This document shows positions 25,557 through 34,175 of a stretch of 64,000 nucleotides of DNA, piece after piece. Under the pieces are notes generated by a model. That model ran no database searches, was not told the origin of the DNA, and worked only from the letters and a program-made list of their open reading frames with translations. Made by a program: the position numbers and the translations under genes. Source of the DNA: Halobacillus mangrovi (GTDB lineage Bacteria; Bacillota; Bacilli; Bacillales; Halobacillaceae). The stretch is from positions 930,001-994,000 of the forward strand of contig NZ_CP020772.1 in assembly GCF_002097535.1 (NCBI RefSeq), read 5' to 3'. Numbering within the stretch: position 1 is the stretch's first letter; each line of letters begins with the position of its first letter.

Positions 25557-26768
25557 ATGAACGCTGTAAATTATGAGCTGATTTCCATGTTGAAAGATTG
25601 TTCAATCGCTTTTCAAACCCCTATCTTCCTATTTGATCACCATCATAAGTTAACCTATCAATTTCCGGACAGCTTCCAGAAACCTCATCCATTGCTCCGT
25701 GAAAATCTTTCTCCTAATCTGCGGCAATCTGAAAATATTCCATATTCCCTTCAGCTTTATTCAGATGCTTTCCACCAGCAAATGTTCCTTTATCCGATGC
25801 TTGATGAGCGGGGCAAGGGGGTCATTATAGGAATAGGACCTTTCCTTCAACAGGAAGTTGGAAGAAAGCAGGTGAACAAGCTGTTAATTCTTCATGATAT
25901 TGAAAAAGAACACGGAGAAGCGATGCTTGATTATTTTAGTCAGCTCCCTGTAGTGAATCAAGTCCACGTGCTTTCATTAGAACGTATGCTCCTCAGAGTG
26001 CTTCCAGAGAAAGAAGATAAACCGATGATAAGAAGTAATGCAGATGACCGTCAAAAGAAAGCGTTCCAGTTTTATGCACACACCAGCCCTTCTCAAAAAG
26101 ATTCCTATCAACTAAAGGAACAATTTTTCGAAGCTTTCAAAAAAGGTGATGAGAAAGCCACTGATTTGTATCAGAAATATAAGAAAGAATTCTCTGTCTC
26201 TCTTGCTAATGGAGACTCTATACGCTCGGAAAAGAATCATCTCATCCGCCTCGTAGCTGAATTGACCCAAGTCTGTTTGGAAGAAGGAGCGCCGCGGGAC
26301 GAGCTGTTTTCTTTAAGTGAATTTTATATCAATTTTTTAGAAACCAAACAGACACGTACAGACTTGCTTGAGCTGGAATCTAATGTGATCTTGTCCTTCT
26401 TATCACGTTTGAAGCAAACGAAAAATGGTCAGCATTATTCCCCCCTTGTCGAACGGACACAAAAATACATCTTTCAATACCTTACAGAAACTATTTCATT
26501 GAAAAAGATTGCGGAAGAGCTGAATGTCCATCCAAACTACTTATCAGGCGTGTTCGCAAAAGAGGTAGGGATATCGATTTCACAGTTTATTAATAAGCAG
26601 AGGATCAAACAGGCGAAAGAACTGCTCAGTATTACAAGGTACTCGTTGATGGAAATCAGTATTTTGCTAGGCTATAACAGTCAAAGCTATTTTACTCGTG
26701 TGTTTAAAAAGGTAGAAGGCATTGGACCGAAAGAGTTTCGAGATAAATATCATGTGTCAGAGGAATAG
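25557..26768 (+). CDS. AraC-family transcriptional regulator (YesN-like)
   Basis: This is a 403-residue regulator with an AraC/XylS double HTH at the C-terminus (about 300-398; ISLKKIAEELNVHPNYLSGVFAKE, then MEISILLGYNSQSYFTRVFKK). The N-terminal part (about 1-165) is a probable ligand-sensing domain with many aromatic residues and no predicted membrane segment. The ATG at 25557 has AAGGAGGG 8 nt upstream; the longer frame to 25494 runs into the terminator. No sugar operon adjoins it, so the target is unclear. It lies between two SinI-like genes. Confidence 0.83.
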   Translation: MNAVNYELISMLKDCSIAFQTPIFLFDHHHKLTYQFPDSFQKPHPLLRENLSPNLRQSENIPYSLQLYSDAFHQQMFLYPMLDERGKGVIIGIGPFLQQEVGRKQVNKLLILHDIEKEHGEAMLDYFSQLPVVNQVHVLSLERMLLRVLPEKEDKPMIRSNADDRQKKAFQFYAHTSPSQKDSYQLKEQFFEAFKKGDEKATDLYQKYKKEFSVSLANGDSIRSEKNHLIRLVAELTQVCLEEGAPRDELFSLSEFYINFLETKQTRTDLLELESNVILSFLSRLKQTKNGQHYSPLVERTQKYIFQYLTETISLKKIAEELNVHPNYLSGVFAKEVGISISQFINKQRIKQAKELLSITRYSLMEISILLGYNSQSYFTRVFKKVEGIGPKEFRDKYHVSEE

Positions 26769-26977
26769 GGTCAGCTTTTGGTGTTGATCCTTTTTTGTTC
26801 TCAAAAAAGGATAGCAAATACAAGAATTCAAAAGGAAAATGTAGCATAAAGTTCGTAACTGTTTATTATTTTTCAATTTGCCTGTTTCTTTTTAAGGACA
26901 ATCCTATTATAATATTCTTAATAAAGAACAACGGCGTGTCGAATAACGAATGACAGAAGGGGAGGGGTCATGAGTAT

Positions 26978-27214
26978 ATGACTACCATCGGAGAAAGAAT
27001 ACGCGTATTAAGACTGGGAAAAGGTCTATCAGTCAATGAGTTTGCTAAAAAATCCAAGGTCTCAAAGTCCTATATTAGTAACATAGAACGTGGTGTTCAG
27101 AAGAATCCATCTTTAATCGTCATGAATAAAATGGCCAAAACGCTCGATGTACCATTGGAAGATTTGCTTTCCTACAAGTTCGCAGGTCAAGACGAAGAAC
27201 AAGAAGTGAAATAA
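26978..27214 (+). CDS. SinR-like HTH repressor lacking the SinI-type dimerisation domain (78 aa)
   Basis: This is an XRE-family HTH protein of 78 residues. GERIRVLRLGKGLSVNEFAKKSKVSKSYISNIERG (about 5-39) and the following NPSLIVMNKMAKTLDVPLEDLL align with the N-terminal DNA-binding domain of B. subtilis SinR. SinR continues with a SinI-like dimerisation domain to about 111 residues, but this protein stops after an acidic tail (DEEQEVK). The missing domain appears as a separate gene 22 nt downstream. A three-codon ORF (ATG at 26969) ends by overlapping this ATG and takes the ribosome site, suggesting coupled initiation. Confidence 0.83.
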   Translation: MTTIGERIRVLRLGKGLSVNEFAKKSKVSKSYISNIERGVQKNPSLIVMNKMAKTLDVPLEDLLSYKFAGQDEEQEVK

Positions 27215-27236
27215 AAGGGTGGAAAGGGGAAGGGAT

Positions 27237-27359
27237 ATGGCTGCACAGACAATCAAAAAGCCAGTAGATGAAGAGTGGTTAGAATTGATCAGGCAGGCCA
27301 AACACCTGGGCTTAAGCATCGATGAAATAAAAGCTTTCATAGAACGAGGCAGAGGGTAG
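27237..27359 (+). CDS. SinI/SinR C-terminal-type dimerisation microprotein (40 aa), second of three
   Basis: The 40-residue product is almost only the SinI motif: VDEEWLELIRQAKHLGLS followed by IDEIKAFIERG (residues 10-38). The ATG has AAAGGGG 7 nt upstream. It follows the HTH-only SinR-like gene by 22 nt and precedes a hypothetical gene by 23 nt, so the three look like one operon. It could be the detached dimerisation half of SinR, or a SinI-type antagonist. The sequence alone does not decide. Confidence 0.78.
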   Translation: MAAQTIKKPVDEEWLELIRQAKHLGLSIDEIKAFIERGRG

Positions 27360-27382
27360 CTAAGATTGTGGGAGGGAGCGGG

Positions 27383-27985
27383 TTGAAAGGAAAACAGATA
27401 TTCACTAGAGAAGCAGCAAAGCCCAATTTATTTATTCAGGAGTGCCCTTCCTACTTAAACAACAAGTTTGTGTTGTGCGATATCAGCGTGCTCGTGGATC
27501 AATATTCGCACATTTACTTGAAAGACGGATGGAAAGTATTGAGCAGTGAGGGGAAAGTTTTTGCGCAAACGAAAGGCAATGTAAGGATTGAAAACCCAAT
27601 GGCGGCCGTGCGTGGTGATGAATCGCCGCTATCCTTTATGCAGGCAGCTGTTTGTTTTCATCAATTTAATTTGTTCAGCACGGAACATACGAATGTAAAT
27701 ACAAGTGCAATCGTCGATGATGAACGCATACGTCTCTTGGACTTGTTCGGATACTGGAGTTTTGGTCATATGAAGCGGAGTCTGAATCCTGTGTTTTTTT
27801 ATGACTCCCTTCATCATCCTGTTATCATTTTTTTCACCTATCATAGAGACAGTGCAGACATTGTGGAGAAGCATGTTCACCGGTTTGATCACGTCGGTTA
27901 TGCTCTGAATTTTCATCAGAAGGTTTGGGCTTCCAAAGAGAAGCAAAAACGCAGTTCTATATTCGATGTATGGACTGAATCCTGA
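27383..27985 (+). CDS. Hypothetical protein in the SinR/SinI-like operon (200 aa)
   Basis: No family was recognised. The protein is soluble, rich in Phe, Tyr and His, and has no signal peptide or membrane helix. The start is the TTG at 27383, with GGAGG 7 nt upstream; the GTG at 27368 has no ribosome site. It is the third gene of the operon with the split SinR pair. ComK was considered because of context, but the motifs do not match. Confidence 0.6.
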   Translation: MKGKQIFTREAAKPNLFIQECPSYLNNKFVLCDISVLVDQYSHIYLKDGWKVLSSEGKVFAQTKGNVRIENPMAAVRGDESPLSFMQAAVCFHQFNLFSTEHTNVNTSAIVDDERIRLLDLFGYWSFGHMKRSLNPVFFYDSLHHPVIIFFTYHRDSADIVEKHVHRFDHVGYALNFHQKVWASKEKQKRSSIFDVWTES

Positions 27986-28271
27986 TTAACAATCGGGCTT
28001 TTCTTTTGTTCACGGACAGTGGACAGATTTCATATGCTATTACATAAGTATCAATTTATTATATAATCTTACAAAAAATGCTATGAAAAACTTCAAAAAT
28101 AGGATAATATGATTAGAAAGCTACCAAAAATGATAGCTTTTTTGAATCTTTTTGTAATATTTTATCGTCTAACAGAGCAGTTACATAATTAGCCGACAGA
28201 AAAAGTCGTTTTAAATCGAACGTTTAAGTAAATAGATTACTAGATGATAAAATGTGGAAAAGGTGGGACGC

Positions 28272-28382
28272 ATGGAAAATTTAAAAGAGGTGTTGCAAAA
28301 CATCATCCAACAAACAGAGAATGCCGAGTTGATGTCCTCCCAGGAGGTCATTGACCAACTAATTGAACAATTACAGCGATAA
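28272..28382 (+). CDS. Small hypothetical protein (36 aa)
   Basis: The ORF encodes 36 mostly helical, Gln/Glu-rich residues (LKEVLQNIIQQTEN...). AGGTGGG lies 4 nt before the ATG, and a terminator follows the stop. Its size, the ribosome site and the terminator suggest a real microprotein. No function is proposed. Confidence 0.45.
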   Translation: MENLKEVLQNIIQQTENAELMSSQEVIDQLIEQLQR

Positions 28383-28397
28383 TAGTTTTCACATAAG

Positions 28398-28427
28398 AAA
28401 AGCAGTGCCTCAGCTGGCACTGCTTTT
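28398..28427. terminator. Bidirectional terminator, small ORF / GT-C gene
   Basis: A 12-bp stem (aaaagcagtgcc) with a 6-nt loop carries A-rich sequence on one side and T-rich on the other. The stop of the minus-strand GT-C gene lies in the loop. Confidence 0.75.
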
Positions 28428-29870
28428 TCTAATGGATTCTCTCTTTTTTGATCTTATAAACAACCGGTGAAGTACATAGACACCATAGCTCTGCAGAGTG
28501 ATCAGACCGGGCATAAGCACGAACCTGTACCGCGTCTGAATTTCAATAAGCAGGTGAATCATTGCATATCCGATGATAAAGAGAACAAAGAAGAGAGCCT
28601 TCTGCTGCTTGTTTTCCAAGTTTCCTTTTGCACTTTTTATTAGTCCAAAAATCGCGATCATTCCAAAGATGAAAAACTGGAGATAAATGAATTTATCTGT
28701 TTTATACAGCCAGTCTTTGAAATCTTCGTCATCCCCCTGGTAACTCCACATGATGGAAGCATCTCGGTCTCCCCACATTATGGAGAATTTGTCATGGAAC
28801 AGAGGAGGAAGGCGGCTTGGATCTGAGAGACGTTCCTCAATCATTTCTTCTTCTTTGGCAAGGCGTTCCTTCCAGCTGAGATTACTGAGTGTTTTTGAAC
28901 CTTCATTCGAGTACGTTCCTCTTGTTTCATGATTCAATCCTACGACGAATTTCCATTTTGGATCACGGTTCTCCAGAGGATAGTCAGAGATGCCTGAGAT
29001 TATTAGGGTTTGACTTGCGATCGTGAGTACGAGCAGATAAGTCGTGATGACCCCAAGGAATTTTCCACTATTTATAAGGATATTCCTACGATTGTTCCGC
29101 AACAGGTACACGACGAAGACGAATATCCCCGCTGCCAAGAGCACAAATGAACCGAGCGGACGGATGATATGGCCGAGAGCAAACAAAACCCCGATAGCGA
29201 TCCACGACCAGTTCTTATCTTCAAATCTTTTGACAAGTAAATAAGCGCCAATATAAAAAAGTAGAGTCGCAAGAATTTGATTCGTCAATAACGAAGTCAT
29301 AACGATCGCTGGAATATAAAAGGTGTAGATTAGGCCGGCAAGGTGCCCGGCTTTTTCCTCAAATATTTCTGTCGTAATTTTATAGACCATCCAAACCATT
29401 GCTACGCTGAACAGAATATTGAAAAACTGAAGTATGAAGATGTCCTCGCCAAACAAAAAAATGATCAATGCTTGATACATGACGAATCCTAGCTGATACA
29501 CCCACTTTTGGAAGTAGCTGTTTTCCGTAAAACTGAAATCACCTTCTGTAACAGACAAAGCGGCATTATGCAGCGTTAAGAAATCAGATTCAGGCTCCGT
29601 AGGTACAAAAAGCACCCACAGCAGTCTTAACAAAAAGGCAAGGATAAGCATGCCGGAAACGTAGTAAACCCTTGGGATAGGAAGACGCGTCACTGCATAA
29701 GCAATCCCCATTACAAGCAGGCCAGCAGCCACAATGAAGAAAGAAGGCCAATCGTAAAAATCATCGAGCTGTTCCACATTCACATAAAAGCCGTAGCCCA
29801 TATAGATAGCGCCAACTAATAAGATGGTGAGGACACAGAATGCTTTAAAGTATTTATTGAACGCGGTCAT
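28410..29870 (-). CDS. GT-C type membrane glycosyltransferase (ArnT/PMT-like)
   Basis: This 486-residue protein has about 11-12 membrane segments. An acidic motif in the first large loop (PTEPESDF, about residue 90) resembles the catalytic Asp/Glu of GT39/GT83 ArnT- or PMT-like enzymes that take sugars from a polyprenyl phosphate. A second soluble loop is at about 300-380. The ATG at 29870 has AAGGAGG 9 nt upstream and overlaps the end of the gtrA-like gene by 17 nt. With the GtrA-like and GT2 genes it forms a three-component set that glycosylates an envelope polymer. The acceptor is unknown. Confidence 0.75.
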   Translation of the reverse strand: MTAFNKYFKAFCVLTILLVGAIYMGYGFYVNVEQLDDFYDWPSFFIVAAGLLVMGIAYAVTRLPIPRVYYVSGMLILAFLLRLLWVLFVPTEPESDFLTLHNAALSVTEGDFSFTENSYFQKWVYQLGFVMYQALIIFLFGEDIFILQFFNILFSVAMVWMVYKITTEIFEEKAGHLAGLIYTFYIPAIVMTSLLTNQILATLLFYIGAYLLVKRFEDKNWSWIAIGVLFALGHIIRPLGSFVLLAAGIFVFVVYLLRNNRRNILINSGKFLGVITTYLLVLTIASQTLIISGISDYPLENRDPKWKFVVGLNHETRGTYSNEGSKTLSNLSWKERLAKEEEMIEERLSDPSRLPPLFHDKFSIMWGDRDASIMWSYQGDDEDFKDWLYKTDKFIYLQFFIFGMIAIFGLIKSAKGNLENKQQKALFFVLFIIGYAMIHLLIEIQTRYRFVLMPGLITLQSYGVYVLHRLFIRSKKRESIRKSSAS

Positions 29871-30282
29871 TGGCCTGCTCCTCCTTTTCAACCGTCTGAT
29901 CATTGAAGATGAAATACTTGCTTGCTACATAATTGAATAAAACGACTAAAACGTTGGCAGCGATTTTAGAAATTAAATCATCGACATGGATCAGGTCTAC
30001 AAGTACAATCATTGTTCCAATATCTAGAAAATAGGAAAGTAAGCGAGCTCCCATGAAAGGGAACAACTCTTTCCAGGCAGACTGTTCACTCTTAAAGACG
30101 TACGCTTTGTTTGTGAAAAATGCAAATAAAACAGCCACCAACCAGGCGATGGTCGTGGCAAGTTTATAGTCCATCCCGATTAAATTGGCCGCTACATAGT
30201 ACGTGACGATGTTCACTAAGGTGGTAAGCCCTCCGAAAACGAGATAGAGGAGGACTTCCATCTGCTTGCTGTGCTTATTCAT
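29854..30282 (-). CDS. GtrA-family membrane protein
   Basis: This 142-residue protein has four membrane helices and the GtrA signatures LVFGGLTTLVNIVTYY (about 13-28) and FFTNKAYVFKSE (about 55-66). GtrA/GtcA proteins are thought to flip polyprenyl-phosphate-linked sugars across the membrane. The ATG at 30282 overlaps the end of the upstream GT2 gene by 8 nt; the much longer open frame upstream lies inside that gene and is not used. It may be inactive in practice if the GT2 is non-functional. Confidence 0.85.
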   Translation of the reverse strand: MNKHSKQMEVLLYLVFGGLTTLVNIVTYYVAANLIGMDYKLATTIAWLVAVLFAFFTNKAYVFKSEQSAWKELFPFMGARLLSYFLDIGTMIVLVDLIHVDDLISKIAANVLVVLFNYVASKYFIFNDQTVEKEEQANDRVQ

Positions 30283-31291
30283 AACGCTTTTCAACCTCTT
30301 GTGTATCATAGTCCCATCGTTGGTAATATTCATGGGCAGGACCATAAGGGATATTGGAAACCTTTTGTTCGTTGTATTCATTGACAAAATAGAGCGGCCG
30401 GCGCTTCGTTTCATTAAAGACTCGTCCGAGGTATTCACCGATAATGCCAAGAACGATCAATTGAATACCACCGATAAAGAGAATCACACTCATTAAGGAC
30501 GGATAACCTGCCACAGGATCGCCAAATACGAGCGTCTTAATGATGATCCAAATCATAAAAATAAAGGCAAAGATCGACACGCCGATTCCGAATAAGGAGG
30601 AAAACCTTAAGGGAGCGGTCGTGAATGAAGTGACTCCTTCAATGGCAAGATCGACTAATTTTCCATAATTCCATTTGGTTTCTCCTGATACCCGTGGGTC
30701 ACGGTCGAACAAAATTTCTTTTTTGTTATAGCCAACCTAGCTGAACATCCCTTTTGTATAACGCTGAGTTTCCCGCAGTTTCTTAATTGCCTCCACACAG
30801 CGTCGGTCGAGCAGCCGGAAATCTCCGGTATTCTCCTGAATCGGTACTTGGCTCATATTTTTTAACAGCTTATAAAAGGTACGTGCTGTGGTTTTCTTCA
30901 GCCAGGTTTCTCCTTTGCGGCTGCGTCGTTTGGCATACACGTCATCATAGCCACGCTCCCAGTAGTAGATCATCTCGGGAATAAGCTCCGGAGGATCTTG
31001 CAAATCTGCATCCAAAATGATGAGCGCGTCCCCTTTGGCATGGTCGAAACCTGCAATCATTGCGGTTTCCTTTCCAAAATTACGGGAAAGGTCTACATAA
31101 GAGACTCTTTGATCCAATTCCCGTAATTCTTTGATGATCGGCATCGTCTCATCCTGACTGCCATCGTTTACAAAAAGCAGTTCAACATCGTATTCATTCA
31201 AGTCAGTAATGACATCAAGAATTCTTTTATAAAGATGATGCAATGATTCCTCTTCGTTATAAGCAGGAACTAGTATCGTGACTGTTTTCAC
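30275..31291 (-). pseudogene. GT2 polyprenyl-phosphate glycosyltransferase (CsbB/GtrB type) with in-frame amber stop
   Basis: The catalytic GT2 domain (VTILVPAYNEEES, DLSRNFGKETAMIAGFDHA, DADLQDPPELI) runs from a GTG at 31291 to a TAG at 30737-30739. In the same frame the protein continues with VGYNKKEILFDRDPRVSGETKW and two C-terminal membrane helices to 30275, exactly as expected for a CsbB/GtrB enzyme. The usual sequence at the stop is KGMFSWIGY, so TGG has become TAG. Such enzymes load glucose or GlcNAc on undecaprenyl phosphate. Either a real nonsense mutation, a sequencing error, or readthrough explains it. The membrane half is needed for activity. Confidence 0.85.
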
Positions 31292-31571
31292 CCTTCTCAC
31301 CCTTTTCTATCGCCTGTATAATGTTTAAACAACATTATGAATGCCAAAATCTATCAATTTTCGCAAACAACGTAACAATTGTAACATATTTGTAATTTAA
31401 TAGATATAAAGAAACATTCCAGGTATTCTCACAGAAAGGAGGTAGATGGTACAATCGATTTAGTATAGAAAAACAAAAATAAAGACAATGTACGACATGA
31501 TTTGAGTTACTCTGTGATATAATGAAATCGCATTTTGCATTTTTTCAGTTTATAGATAAGTGAGGATTCTT

Positions 31572-32672
31572 ATGAATATATATTTGGATATCACCATAGC
31601 CATTTTGATCTCTATGGCTGTCAGTTATGTACTGGTCTTTCCAGTCATGAAACTGGCTGTGAAGTGGAAAATGATGGACTATCCCGAACTACGGAAAATC
31701 CATACCGAAATCACTCCTCGGATGGGAGGATTGGCGATTTTCGGTGGGGTCGTAGCCGGGATGATTTACATGCGTCCGGATACGCCTTATTTCACTGCGA
31801 TCAGTATCGGGGCGTTTATTATCGTGTTAACCGGTCTCCTGGATGACCGCTATCAAATCCGCCCGATTTTTAAGCTGGCAGGTCAAGTGTCAGCAGCAGC
31901 TATTCTCATTTTCTCCGGCTTAAAAATCGACATCGTCAGCATTCCGTTTCTTGGCATGGTAAGTTTGAATGATCCGATCAGCATTGCTTTCACATTTCTA
32001 TGGATCATTGGAATCACGAATGCCATCAACCTAATTGACGGATTGGACGGGCTCGCCACTGGCGTTTCCACAATTTCATTGATCAGTATTTCGGTCATGG
32101 CGCTTGCCATTGAACCGCAAATTACGATTGTGTACTTGTGCGTGGTTCTGATTGGAAGTAACATCGGATTTTTATTTCATAACTTTTACCCGGCGAAAAT
32201 TTATATGGGGGATACCGGTTCCTTGTTCCTGGGATATTCAATGGCTGTCATCTCAATGGTCGGACTATTCAAGAACGTAACGCTGTTCAGCTTTGTCATT
32301 CCGATTATCGTCTTAGCTATTCCAGTGTTCGACACCCTGTTCTCCATTCTGAGACGTCTCATTAATAAGCAGAAAATTATGATGCCGGATAACAAGCACA
32401 TCCACTATCAGATCTTAGCGGCAGGTTTCAGTCACCGGACGACCGTCTTGATCATCTATGCGTTCAGTGCGCTGTTTGGCTTGCTAGCCATCTTATTCTC
32501 ACTCACTTCCTTCGGGATTTCACTAATCATCACGTTCGTCATACTGCTTTTGCTACACTTGTTTGCAGAAATGACTGGCGTCGTATATCGAGGGAAGCGG
32601 CCCCTGATTGACATGATCTCTAAGAATGAGAAAAAAAATAAAGAAAAAGATAAAGAACGTGATGAAGCATAA
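31572..32672 (+). CDS. tagO: Undecaprenyl-phosphate GlcNAc-1-phosphate transferase (TagO/WecA family)
   Basis: TagO starts wall teichoic acid linkage-unit synthesis by moving GlcNAc-1-phosphate from UDP-GlcNAc to undecaprenyl phosphate. The 366 residues hold about 11 membrane helices and the family motifs GLLDDRYQI (Asp-Asp loop), NAINLIDGLDGLA, FLFHNFYPAKIYMGDTGS and the late HIHY motif. The tail is a Lys/Glu-rich cytoplasmic stretch. The ATG at 31572 has GAGG 6 nt upstream. A GTG at 31560 is in frame but less likely. It is followed by a repeat-borne terminator. Confidence 0.92.
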   Translation: MNIYLDITIAILISMAVSYVLVFPVMKLAVKWKMMDYPELRKIHTEITPRMGGLAIFGGVVAGMIYMRPDTPYFTAISIGAFIIVLTGLLDDRYQIRPIFKLAGQVSAAAILIFSGLKIDIVSIPFLGMVSLNDPISIAFTFLWIIGITNAINLIDGLDGLATGVSTISLISISVMALAIEPQITIVYLCVVLIGSNIGFLFHNFYPAKIYMGDTGSLFLGYSMAVISMVGLFKNVTLFSFVIPIIVLAIPVFDTLFSILRRLINKQKIMMPDNKHIHYQILAAGFSHRTTVLIIYAFSALFGLLAILFSLTSFGISLIITFVILLLLHLFAEMTGVVYRGKRPLIDMISKNEKKNKEKDKERDEA

Positions 32673-32679
32673 AAAAACA

Positions 32680-33090
32680 GGGCTGGGCCAATCGTGTTTT
32701 AGCCATTTTAAAGTCCGAATGATGGTGAAGTCTTATCCTAAGAATTTCACCATCATTCGGATTTTTTTATTGTAGATGAGCGCACCATGTCCATTTCCTT
32801 CCATTCCTTCAGTCATTTGTCTTGCAAGGTGGAAGGAAGGCCGCTCCGACAGAATGCGTAGCTTTCCACTGCCTCAGCTCCCTTGCCGAAAAGCACTGCT
32901 ACTGGGTCTTCGGACAGGTGCTGTTTTCGCAGGAATCTCTGCTGATGAAAACTAAGCATGTAAAAAGGGTTTAGACCATTCCAGCGGAGTGTATTTCCGA
33001 AGTGGTGATTTAACGAAATCAATTACATCTAGAATTTCCCTGCATTAGTAGTTCATCTTTAAATTGGATGCTTTTAATTATGTCACAGCC
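32680..33090 (+). repeat. Intergenic repeat element B (about 411 bp), family member with element A at 18291
   Basis: It begins gggctgggccaa and ends ttatgtcacagcc, giving imperfect terminal inverted repeats. Blocks along its length match element A. It is about 100 bp longer, owing to an inner block (about 32845-32950: gctttccac...ctcagctccct...gggtcttcggacaggtgctg...gcaggaatctctgc) that resembles the 122-bp elements at 45147 and 45442. It is non-coding and MITE-like. Confidence 0.75.
32714..32768 (+). terminator. Hairpin terminator within repeat element B, after tagO
   Basis: A 16-bp perfect stem (tccgaatgatggtgaa) is followed by a seven-T run. Confidence 0.8.
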
Positions 33091-33276
33091 TAGTTTTTTT
33101 TATGGAAGAGCAATGGTGCTGCCGATAGTTATCGGCACCATATCCAAACACCCTCATTCCCGACATCATTCGACCGAACGATATGGAAAGCAACATCGTT
33201 ATACAAAATGATTGGTTAACCAACACCCAATAAGGGAACTATACAACATAGAAGACATGTCAGGAGGTTGTGCTCT

Positions 33277-34014
33277 ATGCCTAATAATGTACTTTGGACC
33301 GGTGGGTGGGACTCCACATACCGTGTATTGAACTTAGTATTGGATCAGAAAAAGACCATCCAGCCCTATTACGTGCTCGATCCCGTTCGTCCATCAACGG
33401 AAATGGAATTGAAGACAATGGAAAGAATCAAACGGCTGATGAATGAATTCGATCCAGGAGCAGAAGAGCGTGTGCTCGAGACCATTGAGATTAGAAAAGA
33501 CGAAATCCCGTTGAATCCAGACTTTACGAAAGAATATGAAAAACTGCAAAAGGAATTCCGGTTAGGCGATCAATATGACTGGCTCGGTCGATATGCTGAA
33601 TCTGTGAATATGGATACCCTGGAATTATCCGTCCACCATGACGATAAAGTGCAAGGCATGATTAAGGACGATGTAATTAAGATCGAAGACGGTGAGGACT
33701 TTTATTATAGAGTCGTAGACAATCCATCTCATCCGGCATTCGTCATTTTCCAGAAATACCGCTTTCCGCTTCTGGAAATTACAAAGCTTGGTATGGAAGA
33801 AAAAGCAAAAGAACGGGGCTACGCTCACATCATGGAAGAAACCTGGTTCTGTCATACGCCTAAGAAGACAGGCGAGCCGTGCGGATTGTGTAATCCGTGT
33901 AAATACACCCAGGAGGAAGGGCTAGGACGTCGAATTCCTGAACCGACACGTTTCGAAAAAATCCGTTACTTCCTTTTCAAAGTGAACCGCCGCATCAAAA
34001 AAATGGTCAAATAA
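33277..34014 (+). CDS. PP-loop (QueC-like) ATP pyrophosphatase with C-terminal zinc cysteines
   Basis: This 245-residue protein starts with an N-type ATP pyrophosphatase loop (WTGGWDST, residues 7-14) and ends with a Cys cluster (WFCHTP...CGLCNPC, about 195-212), as in QueC (7-cyano-7-deazaguanine synthase). No other queuosine gene is nearby. The neighbours are tagO, a PIG-L deacetylase, a GNAT protein and a flippase. It is therefore more likely an ATP-dependent amidating enzyme of surface-sugar synthesis than true QueC. The ATG at 33277 has AGGAGG 9 nt upstream. Function is inferred. Confidence 0.7.
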   Translation: MPNNVLWTGGWDSTYRVLNLVLDQKKTIQPYYVLDPVRPSTEMELKTMERIKRLMNEFDPGAEERVLETIEIRKDEIPLNPDFTKEYEKLQKEFRLGDQYDWLGRYAESVNMDTLELSVHHDDKVQGMIKDDVIKIEDGEDFYYRVVDNPSHPAFVIFQKYRFPLLEITKLGMEEKAKERGYAHIMEETWFCHTPKKTGEPCGLCNPCKYTQEEGLGRRIPEPTRFEKIRYFLFKVNRRIKKMVK

Positions 34015-34017
34015 AAT

Positions 34018-34052
34018 AAAACCGCCAGGAAGCAGGTGTCCTGGCGGTTTTG
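34018..34052 (+). terminator. Terminator after the PP-loop gene
   Basis: The stem aaaccgccagga/tcctggcggttt has an 8-nt loop and ends in TTTT. Confidence 0.75.
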
Positions 34053-34139
34053 TGTGGTTTTACTGGTGTAAGGTTCCATACAGGGTTACTACGGTACCTG
34101 GTACCACATGGCCTGATCTACGTACCTGACACCACCGAA

Positions 34140-34168
34140 AAAGCCCGGACCCCAAAGGGACCGGATTT
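34140..34168 (-). terminator. Probable terminator after the PIG-L gene
   Basis: On the minus strand, tccggtccc...gggtccggg forms a GC-rich stem followed by CTTTTTC, just past the stop at 34176. Confidence 0.55.
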
Positions 34169-34175
34169 CCTACAT

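Noticed and set aside
27383..27985. ComK competence factor
   Set aside because: Size and context were suggestive, but no ComK sequence motif could be aligned.
32813..33022. Minus-strand ORF of 69 codons
   Set aside because: It lies within repeat element B and has no ribosome site.
33277..34014. Queuosine biosynthesis gene queC
   Set aside because: The motifs fit the superfamily, but no queD, queE or queF lies nearby and the context is surface glycans, so the symbol was not used.
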